Shown here: positions 27,734 to 35,847 of the stretch, piece after piece | Layout of the letters: each line of letters begins with the position of its first letter | How positions within the stretch are numbered: position 1 is the first letter of the stretch | Assembly: GCF_900115195.1 (NCBI RefSeq) | Contig: NZ_FOVO01000035.1 | Location: forward strand, 1-35,923 | DNA from: Xenorhabdus japonica | GTDB taxonomy: Bacteria; Pseudomonadota; Gammaproteobacteria; Enterobacterales; Enterobacteriaceae | DNA: 35,923 nucleotides | Direction: 5' to 3' | Made by a program: the position numbers and the translations under genes | The notes under the pieces: generated by a model | What the model was told of the DNA's origin: nothing | The model's input: only the letters and a program-made list of their open reading frames with translations | Database searches by the model: none

Positions 27734-28990
27734 ATGGATCACTGTCATACTTCAGGCTTAATCTCACTTGAACAGGCACTAGAAAAATTACTGGCACAAA
27801 CTGTCCCCCTGACTGCTATTCCTCTGGTAACGACAGAAACTATTAACCTGACCGAATCTACGGGTCGAATTACTGCTACTGATATCATTTCCCCGATCAA
27901 CGTTCCCCCTTTTGATAATTCAGCAATGGATGGTTATGCCGTCCGTCTTGTCGATCTTAATGAAAATCAGATCTTGCCAGTGGCTGGAAAAGTGTTGGCT
28001 GGTATGCCATTTCAAGGAGAATGGCCAACAGGCAGTTGTATCCGCATTATGACTGGTGCCCCAATTCCTTCTGGCGCTGATGCCGTTGTGATGCAAGAGC
28101 AAACTGAGATCACTGAAACGGGAGTTTGCTTCACGCATCCGGTAAAACAGGGGCAAAACATTCGTACCATTGGGGAAGATATCACCCAAAATTCAGTAGT
28201 ACTGCCACAAGGAATTAAGCTCTCCACTGCACAATTACCGCTGGTTGCTTCACTAGGCATTGCAACAGTTGATGTTGTCCGCAAACTGAAAGTTGCCATT
28301 TTTTCCACTGGTGACGAATTACAAACCATCGGAGAACCCTTACAGGCAGGGCAAATTTACGATACCAACCGATTTGCTGTTCGCATGATGCTGGAAAAAC
28401 TGGACTGTGAAGTTATCGATTTGGGCGTGATCCGCGATGACCCTGAGACCTTGCGCCAAGGCTTTATCGAAGCAGATAAACAAGCTGATTTAGTGATCAG
28501 CAGCGGTGGCGTTTCTATTGGTGAAGCGGATCACACCAAACAGATTTTAGATGAAATAGGAAAAATCAGTTTTTGGAAACTCGCCATTAAACCGGGTAAA
28601 CCTTTTGCCTTTGGTAAATTGGAAAATGCCTGGTTCTGCGGTTTGCCGGGCAATCCCGTTTCTGCCGTGCTTACATTCTACCAATTGGTGCAACCATTGA
28701 TTGCCCATCTGTCAGGTTTCACCGCATGGCAACCGCCGATGCGGTTGACAGCCAAGACTACAACACCATTGAAAAAATCCCCCGGCAGATTAGATTTCCA
28801 ACGTGGTATCGCTGCCATCAATAAAAACGGAGAACTAGAGGTACAAACCACAGGACATCAGGGTTCCCATATCTTTAGTTCCTATAGTTTCGGTAACTGT
28901 TTTATCGCCTTGGAGCGGGAACGTGGACACATTGCCGTGGGTGAAACAGTACAAATCGAATTTTTCAATCATTTACTTAAAAATCAATAA
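27734..28990 (+). CDS. moeA: molybdopterin molybdenumtransferase MoeA
   Basis: Inserts molybdenum into adenylated molybdopterin to make the molybdenum cofactor. The 418 residues compare with 411 in E. coli. Key blocks are [76 protein letters not shown] and GRLDFQRG. I start at ATG 27734 ([20 protein letters not shown]) after AGGGAG; an in-frame ATG 17 codons upstream lacks conservation. moeB follows after 12 bases, so this is a moeAB operon. Confidence 0.97.
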   Translation: MDHCHTSGLISLEQALEKLLAQTVPLTAIPLVTTETINLTESTGRITATDIISPINVPPFDNSAMDGYAVRLVDLNENQILPVAGKVLAGMPFQGEWPTGSCIRIMTGAPIPSGADAVVMQEQTEITETGVCFTHPVKQGQNIRTIGEDITQNSVVLPQGIKLSTAQLPLVASLGIATVDVVRKLKVAIFSTGDELQTIGEPLQAGQIYDTNRFAVRMMLEKLDCEVIDLGVIRDDPETLRQGFIEADKQADLVISSGGVSIGEADHTKQILDEIGKISFWKLAIKPGKPFAFGKLENAWFCGLPGNPVSAVLTFYQLVQPLIAHLSGFTAWQPPMRLTAKTTTPLKKSPGRLDFQRGIAAINKNGELEVQTTGHQGSHIFSSYSFGNCFIALERERGHIAVGETVQIEFFNHLLKNQ

Positions 28991-29002
28991 GATAATAAAA
29001 AA

Positions 29003-29758
29003 ATGACTATCGAACTTACCGATGAAGAAACCTTGCGTTATAACCGACAAATTGTCTTGCATGGTTTCGATTTCGACGGGCAGGAAAAACTAAAATCTGC
29101 CAAGGTACTGATAGTTGGTGCGGGAGGACTCGGTTGCTCGGCTTCCCAATATCTTGCGGCGGCTGGCATTGGAACAATTACCCTGCTGGATTTTGATACG
29201 GTTTCCCTTTCCAATCTGCAACGGCAAATTCTCCACCGCGATGAGCGCATTGGTATGGCAAAAGTGTATTCTGCATCGCAAACTTTGCGGGAGATCAATC
29301 CACACGTTACCATCAATCCCATAGAAGAACTATTGGATGCCCCGGCATTAGATGAATTAATCAACCAACACGAAATTGTGCTCGATTGTACAGATAACAT
29401 TGCCATCCGCGAACAACTCAATCATCTGTGTCATGGACGTAAAATACCCTTGGTTTCTGGTGCAGCCATTCGTATGGAAGGTCATCTTTCTGTCTTTACT
29501 TACCAACCGGAAGAGCCTTGTTATCGCTGCCTGAGCCGATTATTTGGTGAAAACAGTCTGACTTGTGTTGAGGCGGGGGTAATGGCACCACTTGTAGGAA
29601 CTATCGGTTCCCTACAGGCAATGGAAGCCATTAAGTTATTGACTCAATATGGAAAAAGTTGCCATGGCAGGGTGATATTGTTCGATGCCATGACAATGCA
29701 ATTTCGTGAAATAAAATTACCTAAAGATCCTCAATGTGAGATTTGTCGAGAAAAATAA
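29003..29758 (+). CDS. moeB: molybdopterin-synthase adenylyltransferase MoeB
   Basis: Adenylates the C-terminus of MoaD for sulfur transfer in molybdopterin synthesis; an E1-like enzyme. 251 residues, E. coli 249. The ATP-binding loop GAGGLG is at 39-44, the catalytic Asp is D131 in LDCTDN, and four zinc Cys are C173, C176, C245 and C248. It is cotranscribed with moeA. An IS1-family remnant begins about 85 bases after its stop. Confidence 0.97.
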   Translation: MTIELTDEETLRYNRQIVLHGFDFDGQEKLKSAKVLIVGAGGLGCSASQYLAAAGIGTITLLDFDTVSLSNLQRQILHRDERIGMAKVYSASQTLREINPHVTINPIEELLDAPALDELINQHEIVLDCTDNIAIREQLNHLCHGRKIPLVSGAAIRMEGHLSVFTYQPEEPCYRCLSRLFGENSLTCVEAGVMAPLVGTIGSLQAMEAIKLLTQYGKSCHGRVILFDAMTMQFREIKLPKDPQCEICREK

Positions 29759-30190
29759 TTCCAACAGATAACTCCTTTATATCAATTTTGTCATACTCTC
29801 AATAGTTAGATATTATGATAATTTCTTATTTTTATTAATAAAATATGACTAAAGTTGACATGTGTCATTATTGTCATATGTCAAAGGGAATAGCTGTTAT
29901 CTCCCGTTATCAATGAGATACCTATCGTAAGACATTTTAATTGGAGTACGCATATCAAGCAAAATCCCAAAGTGAAAGAGCAGATTGTTGATATGGTAAT
30001 GAATAATACCGATGTCCGTGATACCACCCGTGTACTGAAAATAAACGTTAACATGGTCATTAGAATGTTAAAATTTTTACTCCGAAAAGCGTGACCCATT
30101 TTTCCTTTAAAGAAAATGAAATTCAATTTATTTATGCAGTTAACGCGCAATGGTCGTTTGTAGGAGGGAAGAAAAATTAATACGGGCTCT

Positions 30191-30200
30191 GATATACTTG
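30191..30200. repeat. target-site duplication, left copy
   Basis: GATATACTTG here is repeated exactly at 31010-31019. Removing the material between them joins the two IS1 transposase parts (codons for a Trp-Tyr-Ala-Trp-like stretch), which proves the duplication came from insertion into the IS1. Confidence 0.85.
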
Positions 30201-31009
30201 CAGGGTGGGATTTCACTTGGTTCGCAATTTAGCCAAATATAAGTTCATTGCGAAATTCTTCTAACCTCCCAGCTCGCCGACGTTTTGTTGCCTGACTGCC
30301 TTTCATCTTTGTATATTGTTTAATCGCACTTAAGGCAAGCCGCTTAAAAAGTGTCAACTGTGCTGCGCCATCAGGGTCTTTTAGTGGAAAGGCATCCTCC
30401 AGCGGTAACAAACTAATATACCCGCGTGAATTACGGTGAATTTTTCCTTTATCTCCCCCGCCCACTGACTACTTCGATAAGGCTGTATACGGATGGCCAC
30501 TGACGCAGAAAGGCTTCAGGAAACTCGGCACTGATTTGCATGACGGTGCAGAGTTCTGTGCGTCTATGCCCTTTATTTTTGTCTGTAAATTCAAGCAACT
30601 CATCGCTATCGTAATGGCTGGAAAAGCGCGATTTTACAAATTGATAATGGTTGATTCAGGTATAAAGGGTCCCAACCAAGACCTCTCGGTCTATTGATTT
30701 GATAATATTCGCGATATAGTGTCGACGGAGGATACCATGATTAAAAAATATATTGTTTAAGCCATTCAAATTGTTCCTCACCAAGCCCTTGAATCGATTT
30801 CCACCCAGAAACGCCAATCAAGACAGCAGTAAAGACCAAAAAATGACATTGATTAACTCATGTTTTTTATTAATGTCAGTCAGAACGTGGGTTGGTTATC
30901 TCTCTGATATAGTTAAAAATACTCATCACCAAAACCAATTTTTTATGGAATATAATGATCTGATCGTTTTAATGATGAAAAGTTCCATGAAAAATAAGAT
31001 CCTGTCCTA
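30201..31009 (-). mobile_element. internally deleted ISAs1-family element inserted in the IS1
   Basis: An 809-bp block flanked by the 10-bp direct repeat GATATACTTG. Its ends, CAGGGTGGGATTT on the left and the reverse complement TAGGACAGGATCT on the right, agree at 8 of 13 positions and so look like decayed terminal inverted repeats. The minus strand carries broken pieces of an ISAs1-family transposase. A complete ISAs1 element is about 1.2-1.3 kb, so several hundred bases are lost. Confidence 0.72.
30229..30900 (-). pseudogene. ISAs1-family transposase pseudogene
   Basis: From the 5' side on the minus strand: DINKKHELINVIFWSLLL, then in another frame VLIGVSGWKSIQGLGEEQFE and WLKQYIF, then GILRRHYIANIIKSIDREVL. 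These equal the N-terminal blocks of ISAs1/H-repeat transposases. The catalytic first part is missing, and the frame resumes at QFVKSRFSSHYDSDELLEF, then DKNKGHRRTELCTV and FPEAFLRQWPSVYSLIEVVS. An extra G in the run GGGCGGGGGAG shifts the frame, and removing it continues as GDKGKIHRNSRGYISLLP. A second deletion removes the HW-x-VEN-x-LHW block; the end reads LFKRLALSAIKQYTK and TKRRRAGRLEEFRNELIFG. Two deletions and several shifts make it inactive. Confidence 0.75.
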
Positions 31010-31450
31010 GATATACTTGAGAACCATACCTAAAACGAGTTACGACTCATGCCCTTGACGACCACAGCACAGACACCTTACATCAACTTTTCAAGTTATT
31101 ATTGCCATTCAATATCAGGTTCTATTGTACGGATGATTTTTCATCTTATGGGATGCTGTCTGAAAAGGAGTATATTATTGGAAAACGTACACCTAACGGA
31201 TAGAAAGAATCAATTTGACACTTTGTCCCCGTCTAAAAAGATTTAACCGAAAGATGATTTACTCTAAATCGGAAGCAATACATTACAAAATGATAGGAAT
31301 TTTCATTGAACGTGAATATTATTCTTTATAGAGTGAATTTAATCATTAGAAGCATGTTCCTTTTAGGGAAGATACTTACTATATTTACCGTAAAACGCAG
31401 TGGAAAAAACAGAACTCTAAGGCCAAGGTTACATTATTTATAAATAATCT

Positions 31451-31480
31451 TTGTAGGACTATAGAAATATCGTATATACT
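31451..31480 (+). promoter_or_regulatory. candidate promoter of the Bro-N/nuclease unit
   Basis: TATACT (31475-31480) as -10 and TTGTAG (31451-31456) as a weak -35 with an 18-base spacer, 38 bases before the Bro-N start codon. The area is very AT-rich, so chance matches are likely. Confidence 0.35.
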
Positions 31481-31517
31481 GACATAAATAAGCTAAATTA
31501 ATTGAAAATGGAATAAT

Positions 31518-32285
31518 ATGGCAGAAATAAAGCATAAGATACTATATCCAAGTAGTTATGGTGAAGTACTTATAAGAACTATAGATCAAAATGGCAGAAT
31601 ATTATTCTGCTTTCCTGATGTGGTTAGAGTTTTAGCTAAAGATAACATAAATTATACTCGACAAAATAGTACAGTACATGGCAAGAAAGAAGGCTTTAAT
31701 GGGTTATTAAGTAAATTATCTTCTACCTTGAAAGAAAAAGATCGAGTTATTATAAAATTAAATGAAAAAAATGAATTTGATGCTAATTTTGATTTTTACA
31801 TAACAGAAGCAGGCTTGTATAGAATAGTTACTGTTGATGAAAGTGAAGCAGCATTACGGTTTCAAGACTGGGTCTTTGAAGATGTACTTCCATCGATCAG
31901 AAAATATGGGGTATACCCTCCTCCTAAAGAAGGTGCATCTGAACTAAGTACTCTTGTTTCTTTGTTACAGCAAAATGTGAATTTATTAGCTCAAGAAATA
32001 GAAAAGCGAGAAGAATTAGAATTAAAAGTCGCTGATATTGATTCCAGAGTTTCTTTGATTGAATACTCCTCAGAAGAAGACTATCTATATACGATCAACG
32101 AATATTTAATCCAAAAAGATTACCCAGAATTAGATCAAAATAATATATGGGCTTGGTGTGAAAAAATAAAGTTAGAAGGTGGATTTGAAAGTAAAAAGTG
32201 TAATTCAGGGATTAGATTAAATACTAAATATCCTGAGCATGTAATTGAGAGAGCTATATCGGAGTTAAGAAATCTTCCTTCTTAG
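31518..32285 (+). CDS. Bro-N domain protein, putative regulator of the downstream fusion
   Basis: A 255-residue protein. Residues about 12-133 form a Bro-N domain, a DNA-binding-type domain of phage antirepressors and baculovirus BRO proteins: FPDVVRVLAKDN, then FYITEAGLYRIVTVDESEAA and FQDWVFEDVLPSIRKYGVYP, the last being the family hallmark. Residues 142-182 are a likely coiled coil (LVSLLQQNVNLLAQEIEKRE). Residues 186-253 form a small C-terminal domain with WAWCEKIKLEGGF and GIRLNTKYPEHVIERAISEL that may also bind nucleic acid. Codon use is AT-rich (many AGA and ATA codons), unlike the neighbours moeB and ybiT, which suggests transfer. No phage genes surround it. The downstream gene starts 19 bases later, so the two form an operon. 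Regulation of that gene, or being the substrate of its peptidase domain, is inference. Confidence 0.82.
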   Translation: MAEIKHKILYPSSYGEVLIRTIDQNGRILFCFPDVVRVLAKDNINYTRQNSTVHGKKEGFNGLLSKLSSTLKEKDRVIIKLNEKNEFDANFDFYITEAGLYRIVTVDESEAALRFQDWVFEDVLPSIRKYGVYPPPKEGASELSTLVSLLQQNVNLLAQEIEKREELELKVADIDSRVSLIEYSSEEDYLYTINEYLIQKDYPELDQNNIWAWCEKIKLEGGFESKKCNSGIRLNTKYPEHVIERAISELRNLPS

Positions 32286-32304
32286 AAAATGATGGATTAA
32301 TGTC

Positions 32305-33672
32305 ATGAATACGGTAAAAAAAGGAAATGCATTCGAAGATGAGGTTTTTAAATTCATCCAAGACTATGTTAATAGTGGTAATACATGGTTAAATCCCAAC
32401 TATTGTACTTTTCACCAAAAGAAAGGCTACTATTCAAAAGATCGGGAAAGTGATATAATAGTAGACATTTCCATTGAATGTTTCCTAAAGGATAAGAATA
32501 AATATTCACAACTTATTATTATTGAGTGTAAAAATTATTCAACATCTATTCCAGTTGATGATATTGAAGAGTTTAACTCAAAGTTAAAACAAATTACTGG
32601 TGTAAATGTAAAAGGAATGTTTTTTTCTAAATCTTCTTATCAAAAAGGAGCTTATAATGTTGCAAAAAATACCGGTATGGCTCTAGTTAGGATATTACCC
32701 AATTCACAAATTGAATGGATTCTAGAACGCAACCCCATATCTTCAGATAAATTAGAAAGACAAAAAGAAGATATGATAATTTCATTTAGAGCATTAACTG
32801 AAGATAATTATGTAGGATACTCTCATAATGTTTTTAGCTATTTTAATGATATTTTCACATCATCGTTTATAAATACTTTTAATAGATTTGTTTTCACCAA
32901 TTATTCTCTTGAGAAAAATCTAACCGGAAAAAAAATTCCAACACATAAAAACAAATCAAACAATACATTAATATATTTAGGATTTGATGAACTAGAAAAT
33001 CAGACCCAATCTCTTTTACAACAATCACATAAATATTCAGATATAATCCCTATCGATTTCACAAAAGTAATTTCTTATATGGAAAATTTATATGATGTTA
33101 GGTTTGTTTTCTCAGAAAATTTGGGACTTCATAATACAAAAGGAGAAATACTTGGGATTATGGATGTAAAAAGCAATACAATAAAAATAACAAATAAATT
33201 AGAAAAAAATTCACATAGATGGAGGTTTACATTAGCCCACGAAATAGGGCATTATATCCTTCATTCAAATTTTATTGCAGAGAAATATGATTTATATAGT
33301 GAAGTTGAAAGTAATTTTTTTTGGAATGAAAATGATATAAATATAAAGAATTCAGTTAAAAACAGATTAGAATGGCAAGCAAATATGTTCGCAAATTGTA
33401 TATTAATGCCTAGACATGAAGTCTTTAATGTAATTAAAGAACTAGTAAAAAAGCTTCAAATATCAAATTTTAACAATGGTATTATATACTTGGATAACCA
33501 ATCGTGTAATATTCATAACTACAATTGTGTCATTGAAAAATTAAAAAGAACATTTAATGTTTCAGCAGCAATTGCTACTATACGATTAAAACAATTACGA
33601 ATATTAAATGATGTAAGAATAATTGAACCTAAAAAATTGTTTTTTGTTAATAAAACTAAAAACAATTTATAA
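32305..33672 (+). CDS. fusion of PD-(D/E)XK (Mrr-like) nuclease and ImmA/IrrE zinc peptidase
   Basis: A 455-residue protein with two recognisable parts. Residues about 1-135: a restriction-endonuclease-like fold with GNAFEDEVFKFIQDY (helix with E11), D50 in RESDIIVDIS and the E-x-K pair E74 and K76 in LIIIECKNY, followed by VKGMFFSKSSYQKGAYNVAK, the order seen in Mrr/type IV restriction and NERD-like nucleases. Residues about 145-245 match nothing I know. Residues about 248-385: an ImmA/IrrE (M78, DUF955) metallopeptidase with RWRFTLAHEIGHYILH (zinc ligands H312, H316, catalytic E313) and E356 in LEWQANMFANCILMP as third ligand. A short helical tail (FNVSAAIATIRLKQLRIL) is normal for M78 proteins. 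All predicted catalytic residues are present, so both domains may be active. AT-rich codons as in the Bro-N gene upstream. Likely an effector with a built-in protease; the target is unknown. Confidence 0.85.
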   Translation: MNTVKKGNAFEDEVFKFIQDYVNSGNTWLNPNYCTFHQKKGYYSKDRESDIIVDISIECFLKDKNKYSQLIIIECKNYSTSIPVDDIEEFNSKLKQITGVNVKGMFFSKSSYQKGAYNVAKNTGMALVRILPNSQIEWILERNPISSDKLERQKEDMIISFRALTEDNYVGYSHNVFSYFNDIFTSSFINTFNRFVFTNYSLEKNLTGKKIPTHKNKSNNTLIYLGFDELENQTQSLLQQSHKYSDIIPIDFTKVISYMENLYDVRFVFSENLGLHNTKGEILGIMDVKSNTIKITNKLEKNSHRWRFTLAHEIGHYILHSNFIAEKYDLYSEVESNFFWNENDINIKNSVKNRLEWQANMFANCILMPRHEVFNVIKELVKKLQISNFNNGIIYLDNQSCNIHNYNCVIEKLKRTFNVSAAIATIRLKQLRILNDVRIIEPKKLFFVNKTKNNL

Positions 33673-33788
33673 TAAACAGACTACTTATGATCATACTTAC
33701 ATCGTTAGATTTCGATATAAAGAATAATTTAACCAATCCCATGACTAAACTTTCATATCCTTCTTAAATTTTTTAAGTATACACGGCC

Positions 33789-33837
33789 AATATTTGGGGC
33801 AACCGCCCAATCAATATAACTGAACGGGCCCCAATAT
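33789..33837. terminator. hairpin between the fusion gene and ybiT
   Basis: ATATTTGGGGC (within 33790-33800) pairs with GCCCCAATAT (33828-33837), apart from one unpaired T, across a long loop that contains further C/G-rich arms. It lies between convergent genes and may serve both; it is 10 bases past the ybiT stop on the minus strand. Confidence 0.45.
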
Positions 33838-33846
33838 AAAAACAGT

Positions 33847-35442
33847 TTATTCAGCAATCCCCTGACTGCTCAGATACTCATCATAAGTACCTTTAAAATC
33901 AACAACTTTATCGGATTTTATTTCTAGAATACGGCTGGCCAATGAACTAACAAATGCGCGGTCATGAGAAACGAAAACCAACGTTCCCTGGTAAAGTTCC
34001 AGCGCAAGGTTCAAAGATTCAATGGATTCCATATCCAAGTGGTTGGTTGGTTCATCCATGACCAGAATGTTAGGCTTGTGCATCATCAGTTTGCCAAACA
34101 GCATACGACCCTGTTCACCACCGGAAAGTACACCAACTTTCTTCTTGATATCATCCTGACCAAACAGCAAACGACCGAGAATACCCCGCACTGCCTGTTC
34201 ATCATCGCCTTCGCGTTTCCATTGACTCATCCATTCAAAGACCGTCATATCACAGCCAAAATCACTGGCGTGATCCTGCGCGTAATAGCCAATGGTGCTG
34301 TTTTCAGACCATTTGATCGTACCGCTGTTTGGATTTTCTTCACCAATCAGCGTCTTCAGGAATGTCGTTTTACCGATACCGTTTTCACCGATTACCGCCA
34401 TCTTTTCGCCGACTTCCATCAGCAGATTCAGGTTCTTGAACAGTGGACCATTATCGTAGCCCTTGGTCACACCTTCCAATTCCAGTGCATTACGGAACAG
34501 TTTCTTATCCTGATCAAAACGGATATAAGGGTTCTGACGGCTGGAAGCTTTCACTTCTTCTAATTGGATCTTATCAATCTGACGGGCACGAGAAGTCGCT
34601 TGTTTAGATTTAGAAGCATTAGCACTGAAACGGCTAACGAAAGACTGCAATTCAGCAATCTGTGCTTTTTTCTTCGCATTATCTGCTTGCAGACGCTCGC
34701 GAGCTTGCGTTGCAGCGATCATATACTCATCATAGTTGCCAGGGAACAAACACAGTTCACCATAATCCAAATCGGCCATATGAGTACATACGGTATTCAG
34801 GAAATGGCGGTCATGGGAAATAATGATCATGGTACTGTTACGTTCGTTGAGCACTTGCTCCAACCAGCGAATAGTATCGATATCCAAGTTGTTGGTTGGC
34901 TCATCAAGTAGCAGAACATCAGGATTGGCGAACAGTGCTTGCGCCAGTAATACACGCAATTTCCAGCCCGGAGCGATTGCACTCATCAAGCCATAATGCT
35001 GTTCGACAGGAATGCCGACACCCAGCAACAATTCGCCAGCACGCGCTTCAGCACTGTAACCATCCATCTCACCATAAGCGACTTCCAGATCAGCCACACG
35101 ATAGCCATCTTCTTCGCTCATTTCTGCCATCGCATAAATGCGGTCACGTTCCTGCTTGACTTCCCACAGTTCCTTGTGCCCCATGATGACAGTATCCAAC
35201 ACGGTATATTCTTCGAAAGCAAACTGATCCTGACGCAACTTACCCAGACGCTCATTAGGATCAAGGCTGACATTACCGGAGGTTGGGATTAAATCTCCGC
35301 CCAAGATTTTCATAAAAGTAGATTTACCTGCCCCATTCGCACCAATCAAACCATAACGGTTGCCGTTGCCGAATTTGACAGAAATATTTTCAAACAGTGG
35401 CTTGCTGCCAAACTGCATAGTAATGTTGTTTGTACTTAACAC
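33847..35442 (-). CDS. ybiT: ABC-F ATPase YbiT
   Basis: A 531-residue soluble ABC-F protein, a ribosome-associated translation factor class with two ATPase domains and no membrane part; E. coli YbiT has 530 residues. Walker A motifs are GANGAGKST (residues 34-42) and GENGIGKTT (about 354-362); the Walker B segments are [13 protein letters not shown] and [14 protein letters not shown]; the second signature reads [15 protein letters not shown]. The linker between the domains is the charged helical [20 protein letters not shown] region. It is complete. In E. coli ybiT lies near moeAB, so the 4-kb stretch between moeB and this gene is likely inserted DNA. Confidence 0.96.
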   Translation of the reverse strand: MLSTNNITMQFGSKPLFENISVKFGNGNRYGLIGANGAGKSTFMKILGGDLIPTSGNVSLDPNERLGKLRQDQFAFEEYTVLDTVIMGHKELWEVKQERDRIYAMAEMSEEDGYRVADLEVAYGEMDGYSAEARAGELLLGVGIPVEQHYGLMSAIAPGWKLRVLLAQALFANPDVLLLDEPTNNLDIDTIRWLEQVLNERNSTMIIISHDRHFLNTVCTHMADLDYGELCLFPGNYDEYMIAATQARERLQADNAKKKAQIAELQSFVSRFSANASKSKQATSRARQIDKIQLEEVKASSRQNPYIRFDQDKKLFRNALELEGVTKGYDNGPLFKNLNLLMEVGEKMAVIGENGIGKTTFLKTLIGEENPNSGTIKWSENSTIGYYAQDHASDFGCDMTVFEWMSQWKREGDDEQAVRGILGRLLFGQDDIKKKVGVLSGGEQGRMLFGKLMMHKPNILVMDEPTNHLDMESIESLNLALELYQGTLVFVSHDRAFVSSLASRILEIKSDKVVDFKGTYDEYLSSQGIAE

Positions 35443-35615
35443 AACTGTTGCTCTTAAAGTGAGTAAAAAGGGAGTTTATAAAATCGATAGCCGCGCATTA
35501 TGCCACAACAGGAAAAAAGTATCGCCAGAATGCGTTACCTACCTGTAAAATCAGAGCGAAACATCAAGTAACATACTGAATTTTAAGACTCAACGATTTA
35601 ATATACCGGAAAAAT

Positions 35616-35708
35616 ACACTGCAAAAAGTAAGATGGGGTATTATAGGTTGTGGTGATGTCACCGAAGTAAAAAGTGGCCCTGCTTTTTATAAATTGGAAA
35701 ATGGCTAG
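35616..35708 (+). pseudogene. N-terminal fragment of a Gfo/Idh/MocA oxidoreductase gene
   Basis: From about 35628 the frame reads VRWGIIGCGDVTEVKSGPAF and YKLENG, then a stop at 35706-35708. This is the start of the NAD(P)-binding Rossmann domain (G-x-G-x-x-T variant GCGDVTE) of a sugar or inositol dehydrogenase-like protein. Nothing after it continues the protein, and no clear start codon precedes it. The remaining DNA between 35443 and 35616 shows only the ybiT upstream region and no gene. Confidence 0.6.
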
Positions 35709-35755
35709 CATGTGGCTGGTCAGCTTTTTATTCCGACCATTATTCATTTCTTACA

Positions 35756-35791
35756 ATGTTAACCACCAAGAGCTCCCTTGATGGTTAACAT
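35756..35791. repeat. strong hairpin
   Basis: ATGTTAACCA (35756-35765) and TGGTTAACAT (35782-35791) pair perfectly, and inside CAAG (35767-35770) pairs with CTTG (35777-35780) around AGCTCC, with one mismatch between. A 14-bp stem followed by ATTATTTTC. It may be the terminator of the lost oxidoreductase gene. Confidence 0.5.
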
Positions 35792-35847
35792 ATTATTTTC
35801 AGGTCACAAAGCAACTGCCATAGTTCTATAGGGCAAACGGGTCTAAT

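Larger units (their letters stand above)
29845..31348 (+). mobile_element. decayed IS1-family element, split by another IS
   Basis: The InsA part starts at ATG 29845 (MTKVDMCHYCHMSKG) and has two stops and at least one frameshift; from 29972 the frame reads VKEQIVDMVMNNTDVRDTTR and VLKINVNMVIRMLK, typical of InsA. The InsB part then reads NEIQFIYAVNAQWSFVGGKK. After the insertion at 30201-31009 it resumes at about 31017 and continues through THALDDHSTDTLHQLFKLLL, FYCTDDFSSYGMLSEKEYII and, after a frameshift, RIERINLTLCPRLKRFNRKM to the end FIEREYYSL (stop 31329-31331). The outer ends could not be fixed exactly; the left end may begin near 29770. No product is possible. Confidence 0.8.

Noticed and set aside
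29881-30216. Minus-strand open frame of 111 codons opposite the IS1 remnant
   Set aside because: The plus strand reads clear InsA/InsB blocks here; the minus frame shows no protein-like motif.
30753-31010. Plus-strand open frame of 85 codons across the ISAs1 remnant end
   Set aside because: The minus strand carries recognisable ISAs1 N-terminal blocks over the same bases; the plus frame is a chance reading.
31518-33672. Reading the Bro-N/nuclease pair as part of the same prophage as the tail-fibre gene
   Set aside because: The two loci are about 20 kb apart with a conserved core gene order between them and differ in base composition.
33964-35292. Plus-strand open frames opposite ybiT
   Set aside because: They are antisense to a fully conserved ABC-F gene and have no ribosome sites or family motifs.
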